Shown here: positions 42,226 to 49,485 of the stretch, piece by piece | Position numbering within the stretch: the first letter of the stretch is position 1 | Layout of the letters: each line of letters starts with the position of its first letter | Virus record (IMG/VR): IMGVR_UViG_3300007514_000698 | Span: 1-56,882 of that record | Origin: a virus | Length of the DNA stretch: 56,882 bases | Direction: 5' to 3' (one strand) | Notes under the pieces: generated by a model | The model's database searches: none | What the model was told of the DNA's origin: nothing | Seen by the model: the letters and a program-made list of their open reading frames with translations, nothing else | Translations under genes and position numbers: made by a program

Positions 42226-42681
42226 ATGTTGGAGATTCGAGAAAATTTTATCTCACTATATGATTGTGAGATGATGATAGCATATTACGAAGATAACAAG
42301 GACAAGTCATATCATTGGCAACCCAATGACACAAGACCCCTAGACATAATTCACAAGTTCCCCGAACTGGATGCGAAGATCATGTCATGGGTTACTGAGT
42401 TGGATGATGCATATTTGTATATTGCAACAAATGAGATAGTGAAGTGGGTTACAGGGAATAAGATGCATTTGCATTTAGACGCACCTTGCGATTTTTGGTC
42501 TGCACTTATATATCTGAATGATGATTTCACAGGTGGAGTAACGATACTGGAAGATGGAACACAAATCATCCCAAAGACAGGGAAGTGTGTGTTATTTAGT
42601 GGTAACAAAATTAAACATGGAGTAACTATGGTTCAAGGAATGAGATACACTCTACCTTACTGGTTAAGGAGATACGCATAA
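42226..42681 (+). CDS. 2OG-Fe(II) oxygenase (prolyl-4-hydroxylase-like)
   Basis: A compact 151-residue domain with classic HxD at HLHLDAPCDFWSALIYLN, then GGVTILEDGTQIIPKTGKCVLF, distal His in IKHGVTM and Arg in RYTLPYWL. This order is the P4H/2OG core. It differs from the two upstream genes, so three oxygenase types lie together. Substrate unknown. Confidence 0.82.
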   Translation: MLEIRENFISLYDCEMMIAYYEDNKDKSYHWQPNDTRPLDIIHKFPELDAKIMSWVTELDDAYLYIATNEIVKWVTGNKMHLHLDAPCDFWSALIYLNDDFTGGVTILEDGTQIIPKTGKCVLFSGNKIKHGVTMVQGMRYTLPYWLRRYA

Positions 42682-42875
42682 TGACTGTATATAGTGAGAC
42701 TGTTATAGAGGATTTGAGAAAACAAGTAGAGGATAAGGATAAAGAGATACAAAGGCTAGAAAAAATTATCACTAAGTTTAAGAAATTTTATGATAGTTGG
42801 CCTAAATTCATCACTCAACTAGGACTCGAAACCAATGATCCCAAACAACAAGAAACCGATAGAAAGAGGGTTTGA
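42681..42875 (+). CDS. Small coiled-coil protein
   Basis: 64 residues with a coiled coil over residues 8-40 (LRKQVEDKDKEIQRLEKIIT). It overlaps the next gene by 41 bases. Role unknown. Confidence 0.55.
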   Translation: MTVYSETVIEDLRKQVEDKDKEIQRLEKIITKFKKFYDSWPKFITQLGLETNDPKQQETDRKRV

Positions 42876-43215
42876 GGATAATCAATACTATATACCGAGA
42901 GAGACATTTAATGAAATACCGAACTGGAAACCGACATTCAATTACGCACATCCCCCACTATTCACGGAAGGACATAGATACGAACCAACTGAAGCGATTG
43001 AACGTCATATCAAACACAACGATTGGGAGACAGGAATCAAATTTGTGAATGAAGTGTCAGAGTGTGCGATAAAGTATAATCATCACCCGAAGATCATTAT
43101 CAACTACGATATTGTAACGGTGCAATACTATACCCATACAAAATCGTGTACTATTACCAATAAAGACCTATTCATGGCAAAGAAGATAGATGAGATAGTC
43201 GCAAAATATGAATGA
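42835..43215 (+). CDS. Pterin-4a-carbinolamine dehydratase
   Basis: The active-site pattern ECAIKYNHHPKIIINYDIVTVQYYTH with the HHP core, followed by TNKDLFMAKKIDEI, matches the PCD/DCoH family. The enzyme recycles oxidised pterin cofactors; in bacteria some members also help Moco or folate-related chemistry. PCD genes occur in T4-like cyanophages. The 126-residue size is normal with a short N-terminal extension. It overlaps both neighbours, in a group with folate and Fe-S genes. Confidence 0.85.
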   Translation: MIPNNKKPIERGFEDNQYYIPRETFNEIPNWKPTFNYAHPPLFTEGHRYEPTEAIERHIKHNDWETGIKFVNEVSECAIKYNHHPKIIINYDIVTVQYYTHTKSCTITNKDLFMAKKIDEIVAKYE

Positions 43216-43534
43216 TATAGACCTATATAACAAGATTGAGGAATACTTCACGGACTTGGTTAGACCCCTACTCCATGCAGACGGTGGTGATATAACCCTC
43301 TTGGAAGTAGCATATCCAAAGGTTATCGTACAATTTAGTGGTGCGTGTGGTACTTGTCCATCCTCAGCGGGTGGTACACTAAGGGGTATTCAGAGAGGTG
43401 TCGAGACTATTGATCCCGAACTCCTGTTAGTACCCATTGAACCCGAAATAACATCCCCGAATACTGGTCAAGTTCATCCTTTCGGGGGTGAAACATACAA
43501 TGAAACTCTTAAACGTAAGGAGAATCGTACATAA
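43208..43534 (+). CDS. NifU-like Fe-S scaffold protein
   Basis: LRPLL-type start followed by HADGGDITLLEV, then VIVQFSGACGTCPSSAGGTLRGIQRGVE: the CxxC motif that holds a [4Fe-4S] cluster for transfer. It matches the C-terminal NifU/NfuA domain. A 30-residue tail follows. With IscA-like (10189) and ferredoxin (12210) genes it makes a third Fe-S gene in this window. Overlaps its neighbours. Confidence 0.9.
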   Translation: MNDIDLYNKIEEYFTDLVRPLLHADGGDITLLEVAYPKVIVQFSGACGTCPSSAGGTLRGIQRGVETIDPELLLVPIEPEITSPNTGQVHPFGGETYNETLKRKENRT

Positions 43535-43920
43535 TGAAAACCATATATCGTGGAAAAGGAGAGGTTATAGTCTCCGAAGGTGAAGAAACGGATGATGCAT
43601 ATGTCATACTGGATGGTGAAATTGAGGTATTCAAACACAATCAACTAGTCGCAACTCTCCGAGAGAACCAAATATTCGGTGAAATTGCGTTAGTGGATCA
43701 ACGTCCTAGAACCGCAACGTGTATTGCAAAGACCCCTGTAACACTAGGACAAGTAACACGAAAAAACTACTTATCACTACTGAAACACAGACCAGAAGCA
43801 ATTAACCCTATACTAAGGATAGTTGCAGATCGTATGAGAAACTTAATGGAAATGGTAGAGGAGATCGCAACTGCAAAGAAAGACTACCATGAACAACCAA
43901 GAAAGACAGGACAAGAGTAA
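43534..43920 (+). CDS. Stand-alone cyclic-nucleotide-binding domain protein
   Basis: A cNMP-binding beta roll of 128 residues: VIVSEGEETDDAYVILDGEIEV, then IFGEIALVDQRPRTATCIA, which carries the phosphate-binding Gly-Glu and Arg-x-x-Thr/Ala of the family. There is a C-terminal helix but no helix-turn-helix, so it is not a Crp-like activator. It might sense cAMP or bind partner proteins; a regulatory decoy role is speculative. Begins TAATG. Confidence 0.85.
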   Translation: MKTIYRGKGEVIVSEGEETDDAYVILDGEIEVFKHNQLVATLRENQIFGEIALVDQRPRTATCIAKTPVTLGQVTRKNYLSLLKHRPEAINPILRIVADRMRNLMEMVEEIATAKKDYHEQPRKTGQE

Positions 43921-44356
43921 GGAAATAACCTTACACTTACTACGTTCTGATATGTACACTAAATGCAACTCCGTACATATCTTCAATTCCCTCAAGGATG
44001 AACCTGATACCCAGTATATCCTAAACCATATCAAGAAATCCTCAAGGGATTACTACACTCCAACTGCATTTCCTGAAGATAACCCCAAAACCGATATAGT
44101 CCTTGTGCCGGGTACAAAATTCGATAGACATATGAATAGGAAGGGTAGAGGGGGTGGTTACTATGATCGCTTTTTAAGTGGTGCTTCGGGGATAAAAATA
44201 GGAATTGCGTATTATTCTCAGTTATACTCTAAATTAACAGCAATTAACGATTGGGATGTAAAAATGGACTATATCATTACTGAGAGAGGATTGCTACAAA
44301 AAAGGGATGCGAATGAATCACATCCCTTTGGTTATCCTTTCTGGACTTTTTACTGA
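43889..44356 (+). CDS. 5-formyltetrahydrofolate cyclo-ligase
   Basis: DIVLVPGTKFDRHMNRKGRGGGYYDRFL is the signature of the 5-FTHF cyclo-ligase (MTHFS) family, which converts 5-formyl-THF to 5,10-methenyl-THF using ATP. The following KIGIAYYSQL fits. At 155 residues it is shorter than bacterial enzymes (about 180-200), with a reduced N-terminal half, so activity is likely but not certain. It may feed one-carbon units to purine and thymidylate synthesis beside purC. Confidence 0.85.
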   Translation: MNNQERQDKSKEITLHLLRSDMYTKCNSVHIFNSLKDEPDTQYILNHIKKSSRDYYTPTAFPEDNPKTDIVLVPGTKFDRHMNRKGRGGGYYDRFLSGASGIKIGIAYYSQLYSKLTAINDWDVKMDYIITERGLLQKRDANESHPFGYPFWTFY

Positions 44357-44781
44357 TTTGTAATGGTATTAATCATACCCTGTACCATACGAGTCTTTTC
44401 TGTTTCTTCTGCATACTTATAGGTATAATACTGTCTTAGAAATTCATCCTGTACATGGTCAGGTTCAACGATTTCTGCATATTCATAGATTAAATCTTTA
44501 ACATTTCTCATTGTGAAGGTTTTTGTCATTATATAGTGTCCTTTCGGTTGTTTAGTGATGTATATAGTGGTTCTGAATGGTGCGAAGTGTTGCAAAGTGT
44601 CGAATAGTGGTGTTTCATGGAGAATAGTTGATGTTGAATCGAAACTATCAGACTTAGTGAGGACGCATTTTTCAACGGTGATGCTGTTAATTTCTGCAAT
44701 CCTCTGAAATTCTCTATGTTTCTCAACGTATTCACGAATAATACTCCAAGTTTTCCACATCAACTTCTTTAATTGACCCAT
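44350..44781 (-). CDS. Hypothetical protein, uncertain start
   Basis: From ATG 44781 the product is 143 residues. An internal ATG at 44529 has an excellent AAAGGA site and would give a 59-residue protein (MRNVKDLIYEYAEIVEPDHVQ...). The long form overlaps the upstream gene by 50 bases. I list the long form because the upstream segment reads like coding sequence, but the short form is equally possible. Function unknown. Confidence 0.5.
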   Translation of the reverse strand: MGQLKKLMWKTWSIIREYVEKHREFQRIAEINSITVEKCVLTKSDSFDSTSTILHETPLFDTLQHFAPFRTTIYITKQPKGHYIMTKTFTMRNVKDLIYEYAEIVEPDHVQDEFLRQYYTYKYAEETEKTRMVQGMINTITNQ

Positions 44782-45055
44782 TATAAGAGTCAATATCCCT
44801 ACCGTCTTTATCCTTGCGTACCGTAGGATATACAGGAGTACATAGAATGGTTTCCATATTAAACGGTGCAAATGTTACATGACAGGGATTCCAATAATGA
44901 CGAGGCCCACCATTCACGATATTATACAGACCCATCAGTTTTTTCTTACGACTCGCACCATAAGAAGTATAGATAACATTCGCAATAAAACTCAGAGGCG
45001 AGTTGGGTTCTTTCGTCAAACTTCTGTAAATATCTGTTAACTTTCGAGGTATCAT
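44732..45055 (-). CDS. Hypothetical early-type protein
   Basis: The start at 45055 follows TTGGAGA; the upstream in-frame ATG overlaps the promoter leader. 107 residues with a DIYRSLTKEPNSPLSFIANVIY segment and a Cys-rich middle (NPCHV, ILCTP). First gene after promoter P6. Unrecognised. Confidence 0.6.
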   Translation of the reverse strand: MIPRKLTDIYRSLTKEPNSPLSFIANVIYTSYGASRKKKLMGLYNIVNGGPRHYWNPCHVTFAPFNMETILCTPVYPTVRKDKDGRDIDSYNGSIKEVDVENLEYYS

Positions 45056-45091
45056 CTTATCTCCAATTTTGTTATTAATCATCATAGGTAT

Positions 45092-45120
45092 AGCTTACCA
45101 AAATGCTACATATTTGTCAA
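45092..45120 (-). promoter_or_regulatory. Sigma70-like promoter P6 (minus strand)
   Basis: On the minus strand: TTGACA (45120-45115), 17-bp spacer, TAAGCT (45097-45092). The same two hexamers recur at P7. It would transcribe the 44.35-45.06 kb genes. Confidence 0.8.
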
Positions 45121-45223
45121 GTATTATCTGAGGCCCTCTGTCGTTTTCTGAGGAACTCGTTATTTTACAAGGATTTAGTCAGGCCACTCAAAGGACAGTA
45201 TATTGAGAATAGGGGCGGGCTAA

Positions 45224-45269
45224 TTGAGAAACCCTACACCGATAGATATAAATGGGTTCTCAACTTTTT
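45224..45269 (+). terminator. Possible terminator hairpin
   Basis: TTGAGA-A-ACCC pairs with GGGT-TCTCAA, then CTTTTT. The T-tract favours the plus strand, although no plus gene lies close upstream. It sits between the minus-strand small-gene array and P6. The rest of 45056-45291 holds nothing else I can support. Confidence 0.45.
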
Positions 45270-45291
45270 CCCTACGGTTTTCCGAATAACC

Positions 45292-45534
45292 CTATAATAT
45301 AGTCAATCCGAAAATTTTCCCCAGCAAAAAATCTACTATCATAATCCCGCCAGACGCAACCCAGCAGAATACAATAACCAGCAGTATGCATTGGATGCCA
45401 ACTCCACAGCAGAGACAAGCATACTGCCACATTTTCATATCGTGCTTGAGAGTATTCCAGTTATAAAACTCCCCTGTAATTCTCCCTGTCTTTTTTCCCT
45501 TACCTACTCTTTTACTAGCATTCTTCATGTTCAT
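45292..45534 (-). CDS. Small membrane protein
   Basis: 80 residues: a basic N-terminal half, then two spans rich in Cys, Ile and Val (CLCCGVGIQCILLVIVFCWVA and IMIVDFLLGKIFGLTIL). Overlaps the upstream gene by 20 bases. Last gene of the array. Unrecognised. Confidence 0.5.
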   Translation of the reverse strand: MNMKNASKRVGKGKKTGRITGEFYNWNTLKHDMKMWQYACLCCGVGIQCILLVIVFCWVASGGIMIVDFLLGKIFGLTIL

Positions 45535-45721
45535 TCTCAGCTCTTTCTAATAGTTCTCTAGGAGTAGTGATGTTTTTGCATACGTTACATATTAGGACTT
45601 CGTTGGGGATGTCGGCCCTGTATTCTATATCTATTGGCGAGTCCATGAAATTGATATAGTTATGGATTCCTAATTGACAGCGGCGTTCTTGGAATGATTT
45701 GTCGAATATGGATTTCTTCAT
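45515..45721 (-). CDS. Small zinc-knuckle-like protein
   Basis: 68 residues with ICNVCKN (CxxC) in the C-terminal half, a start RRCQLGIHNYI, and a last Cys. A phage-coded zinc finger of unknown role. It overlaps its upstream neighbour by ATGA. Confidence 0.55.
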   Translation of the reverse strand: MKKSIFDKSFQERRCQLGIHNYINFMDSPIDIEYRADIPNEVLICNVCKNITTPRELLERAENEHEEC

Positions 45722-46209
45722 GCTATTCTATTTCCTTCATAATAAGTTCTTTGGGTTTGAAGCGATCCATCTGGATTGTATATTAAATATTCACCGTGGC
45801 GCTTACCGTGTTCATAGGTATAGATGTATTCAAGAGAACCGTCTTTTCTCCAGCTCGTTTGTTTCCCATGGCGTTTAGCGTCATGGTAGGATAGAGTATA
45901 ATGCAATTCTCCATTCGGAAACCAGGCGGTTGAAGTTCCATGGCGTTCACCATTCTTATAGTGCTTCTCGAATTTTTTAAAACCAGTATCAGGATAATAC
46001 CCTGTACCTAGTCCATGACGTTCACCGTTGACGTATTCGTATTTCCATTGTAGTTTACCTTCCTCGGAATACTCTAGTTGTGTACCATGTTTTTCTTCGT
46101 TGAGGAACTGGTATCGGGTTTTGATGTTACCGTTTGGCCAATGGGATTCGTGAAGGGTTAAGGAATCTTTAAAGCGTTGGTATTGGTGATTTAATATTCT
46201 ATTCGTCAT
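45718..46209 (-). CDS. MORN/YwqK-repeat protein
   Basis: The 163-residue protein has six or so repeats of about 23 residues of the form YxNGxxHGxxxxWxxDGxLxxxxxY (NGERHGLGTGYY, NGERHGTSTAWFPNGEL, DAKRHGKQTSWRKDGSL, HGKRHGEYLIYNPDGSL). These are MORN-type beta-hairpins, known from the YwqK antitoxin family among others. It probably binds another protein. Toxin neutralisation or host interaction is speculative. Confidence 0.8.
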   Translation of the reverse strand: MTNRILNHQYQRFKDSLTLHESHWPNGNIKTRYQFLNEEKHGTQLEYSEEGKLQWKYEYVNGERHGLGTGYYPDTGFKKFEKHYKNGERHGTSTAWFPNGELHYTLSYHDAKRHGKQTSWRKDGSLEYIYTYEHGKRHGEYLIYNPDGSLQTQRTYYEGNRIA

Positions 46210-46309
46210 TGTTATTGTTCCAGTAATCGGTGATAACCCATAGGGTTAGAATAATAAACGGTGTGAGTTGTAATCCCATTATCAATGTTTCTTTGTATGC
46301 ATCCATCAT
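46199..46309 (-). CDS. Tiny membrane protein (36 residues)
   Basis: ATG 46309 follows AAAAGGAG. One span (LQLTPFIILTLWVITDYW). Ends overlapping the MORN gene start (ATGACGAATAG). Confidence 0.55.
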   Translation of the reverse strand: MMDAYKETLIMGLQLTPFIILTLWVITDYWNNNNDE

Positions 46310-46686
46310 AATTTCTCCTTTTAGGGTTAGGCAAAGAATGTACTTATCACAGCAATTATTTACGTTCCTCAAGGGAACATGGCTCCGAACTCTTATCCTA
46401 CCCCGAAAGGCAGTTTACTTACCACTAAGATACAGGTCTGCATCTCTGGCGTTTCAACTGAAACCCATAGGAGCGCCCAATAGGTTATAGGTTAAGAGAA
46501 AACTTCCAGAGGCGGAAGCTATCCACTTACCTCGCTGCTGTACATCCTACTAACGACAATGCCGTGCCGATCTTATCCCCGATAAGGAATCGCTGTTATT
46601 AATCAAATAACTTCTCATCATGTGCGACACACTAGGCGCTGACTAAACGCCACGTCTATTTGAAGCGAAAACCGAGCGAACAAATC
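46310..46686 (-). ncRNA. Gene-free structured segment, candidate non-coding RNA
   Basis: 377 nt without a convincing ORF on either strand, in an array where genes otherwise overlap. It is visibly richer in G/C and in local hairpins: GTTCC/GGAAC, GTTTC/GAAAC, CTTCC/GGAAG, CTTATC/GATAAG and GGCG/CGCC. It lies between two minus-strand genes and would be transcribed with them. I searched by eye for RNase P, group I intron and tRNA signatures and found none convincing. Identity unknown. Confidence 0.5.
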
Positions 46687-46839
46687 TTATTTCAAACCCT
46701 GTTTTACTTTTAGTTTATGTACAGCAAGGTTCACTTCATATTTGTTTGCGATACGCAATCGTTTACGGTTTGCGTTTCTTTCTACTCTTTTTCGATTTAG
46801 TTTCGCCAGACGTTTCCTGACTAGGTTTCTCTTATTCAT
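46687..46839 (-). CDS. Very basic small protein (50 residues)
   Basis: Starts ATG 46839 after AAAGGAG. About 40 percent Lys/Arg (KRNLVRKRLAKLNRKRVERN), like a ribosomal or nucleic-acid-binding peptide. It ends right before the structured RNA segment, so it might bind it; this is a guess. Confidence 0.6.
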   Translation of the reverse strand: MNKRNLVRKRLAKLNRKRVERNANRKRLRIANKYEVNLAVHKLKVKQGLK

Positions 46840-47045
46840 AAGCTCTCCTTTACATAACCGACATACTTTAATGCTTCTTTAATATCTGTTTCAACATCAT
46901 CAAGGATGGGTCTGCCCGCACAAACCTTGAGTAAGTCCTTGAGAGTATCTTCAACGTGAATCATCATATCCATTGGACTTGGTTCACATTCCCAACCTTC
47001 TTTTTTATATTCTTCACCGATTACGTCATCATTATATATAGACAT
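46836..47045 (-). CDS. Small acidic hypothetical protein
   Basis: 69 residues, helical and acidic, with SPMDMMIHVEDTLKDLLKVC. Overlaps its downstream neighbour by ATGA. Unrecognised. Confidence 0.55.
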   Translation of the reverse strand: MSIYNDDVIGEEYKKEGWECEPSPMDMMIHVEDTLKDLLKVCAGRPILDDVETDIKEALKYVGYVKESL

Positions 47046-47344
47046 TAGTTTAATTTATCCTTATCAATTTTGGGTTCACCGAATTCAACTTCATACCCTT
47101 GCTCATGTATAAGTTGTTTCACCATCGCTTCCAATACTTCCAATCGTTTGTGCAGACCGATACAAGTTCCAGCTACTGTATCAATAGCATCCATAACCTG
47201 TATACGTTCCTGTTTCTTTTTCTCTGCGACTTCTTCGAGAGACTTTTCAAGTTGCTTCAAAGATTTGTCTCGGAACTTTCTAATATCTTCCATTGACATA
47301 CTTTGCATTTCTTCATAGGTAATTTCTACTGGATGTTCTTTCAT
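47045..47344 (-). CDS. Coiled-coil hypothetical protein
   Basis: Start 47344 follows AAAGGAAAG and is preferred to 47488, whose extension is a different real gene in another frame. 99 residues with a heptad-rich segment (FRDKSLKQLEKSLEEVAEKK). Unrecognised. Confidence 0.6.
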   Translation of the reverse strand: MKEHPVEITYEEMQSMSMEDIRKFRDKSLKQLEKSLEEVAEKKKQERIQVMDAIDTVAGTCIGLHKRLEVLEAMVKQLIHEQGYEVEFGEPKIDKDKLN

Positions 47345-47354
47345 ACTTTCCTTT

Positions 47355-47492
47355 CTAAAACCAAAGATAGATCGCTCCCCAAATAAGACCGCCCAGTAAT
47401 GTCGCATCTGCGACAATGCACCAAGCGATATAAACTTTGAGAAGCGTTTTGGAATGTTTACTCTTTTTAATTTTATCAACCAGCCCATACAT
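47355..47492 (-). CDS. Small membrane protein (45 residues)
   Basis: ATG 47492 overlaps the previous stop (TAATG) behind TGGAGCG. Basic start, then one long span (YIAWCIVADATLLGGLIWGA). Confidence 0.55.
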   Translation of the reverse strand: MYGLVDKIKKSKHSKTLLKVYIAWCIVADATLLGGLIWGAIYLWF

Positions 47493-47626
47493 TATCTCGC
47501 TCCAGGCTTTCGATAGATACGAGGCATGGGTACAGGTTTTGGTTTACGCATTTCGTATCGTGTAACCTTTACACCATTCTCTTTATACTCTTTGATTATT
47601 TTTGGTTTTGAATATACTGGTTTCAT
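47492..47626 (-). CDS. Small basic proline-rich protein (44 residues)
   Basis: ATG 47626 after TGAGGTGA. Lys/Pro/Arg rich, ending MRKPKPVPMPRIYRKPGAR. Unrecognised. Confidence 0.55.
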   Translation of the reverse strand: MKPVYSKPKIIKEYKENGVKVTRYEMRKPKPVPMPRIYRKPGAR

Positions 47627-47886
47627 ACGTTCACCTCATATTGTTTAATGTTGCGTGGCAGGAAAATTTGCGTAATGATATGAGTCGCTCTAAACTTTTT
47701 AGGTATTGCTTTGTTTTCTTCTTTAGATGCATACTTACTATATCGTAAACGCTGTTCTTCACTCATCTTAAATGTAACCGTATCTTTCTTGGGATCGAAT
47801 TTAATAAACCAGACATCATCCCATTCAAAAGCATTCGCCAATCTATCGTATTGGTTTCTCGGTATTTCTAAAACGTACTCTTTCAT
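47623..47886 (-). CDS. Hypothetical protein
   Basis: 87 residues, mixed alpha/beta, with FEWDDVWFIKFDPKKDTVTF. RBS AAGG. A TATAAATA directly touches its ATG but cannot be its promoter. Ends overlapping the next gene by ATGA. Confidence 0.55.
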   Translation of the reverse strand: MKEYVLEIPRNQYDRLANAFEWDDVWFIKFDPKKDTVTFKMSEEQRLRYSKYASKEENKAIPKKFRATHIITQIFLPRNIKQYEVNV

Positions 47887-47894
47887 TATTTATA

Positions 47895-48098
47895 TTACCT
47901 TGTTAAAGTATTGTTGATAATTTGATAATCATAATTGGAAGGTAAACCATTTAGGATATTTTGAAGTTCATCTTCTTCATAATCCTGTTCCAGTAATGAA
48001 ATCCGGCGGGTGTTGATTAACTTCATAACCCTGTATATGGGTTTGCCATTTTTAACTCTATTCAATTTTGATATTACAATTTTTGCTTTTCCGCTCAT
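47895..48098 (-). CDS. Small hypothetical protein
   Basis: Start 48098 follows GGGAGTT. 67 residues, basic first half, acidic C-terminal helix (EQDYEEDELQNILNGLP). Unrecognised. Confidence 0.5.
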   Translation of the reverse strand: MSGKAKIVISKLNRVKNGKPIYRVMKLINTRRISLLEQDYEEDELQNILNGLPSNYDYQIINNTLTR

Positions 48099-48322
48099 CT
48101 TATTAACTCCCAATCAAAGTTTTTATCGTGAAAGCGTTGAATCCAACGCCCGTTTTTAGGATTGTCTATCGACTGTAAATCAATCCAATCTTTTCCCTCA
48201 TCAAACATAACTGTTTCCGAAAACGATTGAACCTTGAAAAGACAGCCATCCCTATGGATGACTTGTTTCGCCTTTCCAGTTTTCGGATGTAATTTAACTG
48301 TATCACCTTCAAGGATTGTCAT
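48095..48322 (-). CDS. Small hypothetical protein, SH3-like strand pattern
   Basis: 75 residues with short strands (GDTVKLHPKTGKAKQVIH, CLFKVQSFSETVMF) as in a small beta-barrel. Overlaps the next gene by ATGA. Unrecognised. Confidence 0.5.
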   Translation of the reverse strand: MTILEGDTVKLHPKTGKAKQVIHRDGCLFKVQSFSETVMFDEGKDWIDLQSIDNPKNGRWIQRFHDKNFDWELIR

Positions 48323-48525
48323 TTTTCTGCGAGCTCCTTTAATTCTTTAAAGGACATATTATCTACAATGTCCATTAGTTCAGCCAGGGTTACAATTTTT
48401 CCAGAATAATCTCTCCATGAGATATATCCGTTGGTATAGTTGGGCATACGTTTCATGCCCTGTACCGTTACCAGTTTATGAACATAACCCATTTGAGACA
48501 TCATAGGTGTATAAGAATTATTCAC
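48319..48525 (-). CDS. Small hypothetical protein
   Basis: 68 residues behind GGAGGC. Contains TNGYISWRDYSGKIVTLAEL and an acidic C-terminal helix. Unrecognised. Confidence 0.5.
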   Translation of the reverse strand: MNNSYTPMMSQMGYVHKLVTVQGMKRMPNYTNGYISWRDYSGKIVTLAELMDIVDNMSFKELKELAEK

Positions 48526-48625
48526 TATAGCCTCCTAAATAAAGTACCAATAAAGTTTGAAACAATGCTCCTGCAAGAGCACAACCGATAAAACTACATA
48601 TAATAATTTTAAGTGCAGTTAACAT
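48518..48625 (-). CDS. Tiny membrane protein (35 residues)
   Basis: ATG 48625 after GGAGGCG. One span (ALKIIICSFIGCALAGALFQ). Overlaps genes at both ends. Confidence 0.5.
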   Translation of the reverse strand: MLTALKIIICSFIGCALAGALFQTLLVLYLGGYSE

Positions 48626-48894
48626 TAGTACATCGCCTCCTTCCGCATCTCCCGCTCATATTCTCTTTCGAGATACAGTTCCAGATCAGCAACGGTATGA
48701 ACACCATACTCTGCCCAATGATGAATATCATTAGTCAGCATACCGATAAAAAGATCAGGATTATTATCCATCTCTTTTTGGGATTCAAGATTGATTGAAT
48801 CAATATGTTTCACAAGCAGTTCTGCTTGTTCCGCATACCATTCATTAGCGGATTCAATCATATAGTTAACGTGTTGTGATTTCATATATCCCAT
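48625..48894 (-). CDS. Hypothetical helical protein
   Basis: Start 48894 follows GAGGTG; the upstream ATG is less well placed. 89 residues, mostly helical, with LFIGMLTNDIHHWAEYGVHT. Unrecognised. Confidence 0.5.
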   Translation of the reverse strand: MGYMKSQHVNYMIESANEWYAEQAELLVKHIDSINLESQKEMDNNPDLFIGMLTNDIHHWAEYGVHTVADLELYLEREYEREMRKEAMY

Positions 48895-48895
48895 A

Positions 48896-49087
48896 TTAAC
48901 ACCTCGCTTCTGCTTCATTAATAAGACGGTTCATCATTTCATCTTCAGAGATTCCAGATTCCCAATCTCTATCGCCTTTCGTTATAGCAACCCAACCTTT
49001 ATGACCCCAGCCTTTTTTCTGGCATTTCACAAAGCGGACTTCTATTAATTCTTTTAAAATTGATTCTGATTTTTTAGAAAGTTTCAT
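48896..49087 (-). CDS. Small hypothetical protein
   Basis: 63 residues; CQKKGWGHKGWVAITKGDRDW in the middle and an acidic C-terminus. Unrecognised. Confidence 0.5.
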   Translation of the reverse strand: MKLSKKSESILKELIEVRFVKCQKKGWGHKGWVAITKGDRDWESGISEDEMMNRLINEAEARC

Positions 49088-49097
49088 TATATAGCTC

Positions 49098-49367
49098 CTA
49101 CCAATTATCGTCAGTTGACATTAATTTAAAATTTTCCTTTGCGATTTTCGCATTAGGATATTTCCAAGATTCAAAAGGATTTGAATGTTCACAATGTTTA
49201 TATTCACCTAATATCCAATTTTCAGAAATCCAATATTTATTTCCATTAGGTTTAACCATATACATTGTACAGTTATCCATAATTTTTCGATAATGCTTCG
49301 CATTATCTAATAGGGGTTTAACCATCTTTTTTAAATTCTTTTCAGTAGTAGTATCTAACATATTCAT
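49098..49367 (-). CDS. Hypothetical protein
   Basis: 89 residues with a Trp-rich C-terminal half (YWISENWILGEYKHC). Near the promoter end of the minus-strand array. Unrecognised. Confidence 0.55.
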   Translation of the reverse strand: MNMLDTTTEKNLKKMVKPLLDNAKHYRKIMDNCTMYMVKPNGNKYWISENWILGEYKHCEHSNPFESWKYPNAKIAKENFKLMSTDDNW

Positions 49368-49370
49368 TCC

Positions 49371-49451
49371 TTATAAACACATCATTAAAATTATTGTTAT
49401 TGCAAGACCAGCAAAGAGTAGAAGGTCAGTTATTAAGTCCATTAAGTTCAT
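49371..49451 (-). CDS. Tiny membrane peptide (26 residues)
   Basis: ATG 49451 after AAGGA. A single hydrophobic helix (DLITDLLLFAGLAITIILMM). First gene behind promoter P7. Confidence 0.5.
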   Translation of the reverse strand: MNLMDLITDLLLFAGLAITIILMMCL

Positions 49452-49485
49452 TTATTAAATCCTTATTAATTATTAATACAAGACC

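Noticed and set aside
44529-44735. 68-codon minus-strand frame beginning with GTG
   Set aside because: It overlaps the 44350 gene in another frame and its Ser/His/Leu-rich sequence looks like a shadow, although its stop overlaps the internal ATG at 44529.
45103-45297. 64-codon plus-strand frame
   Set aside because: It overlaps the P6 promoter and a terminator hairpin and has no ribosome site; read as non-coding.
46310-46686. RNase P RNA or group I intron in the gene-free segment
   Set aside because: A GGTAAG...GATAAGAG stretch on the minus strand recalls RNase P, but the conserved GAGGAAAGTC and ACAGAA blocks are missing, and no intron P7 core was found.
47884-47894. Minus-strand TATAAATA touching the ATG of the 47886 gene
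   Set aside because: A late promoter there would start transcription inside the gene. The array is served by P7 and the box is likely chance in AT-rich DNA.
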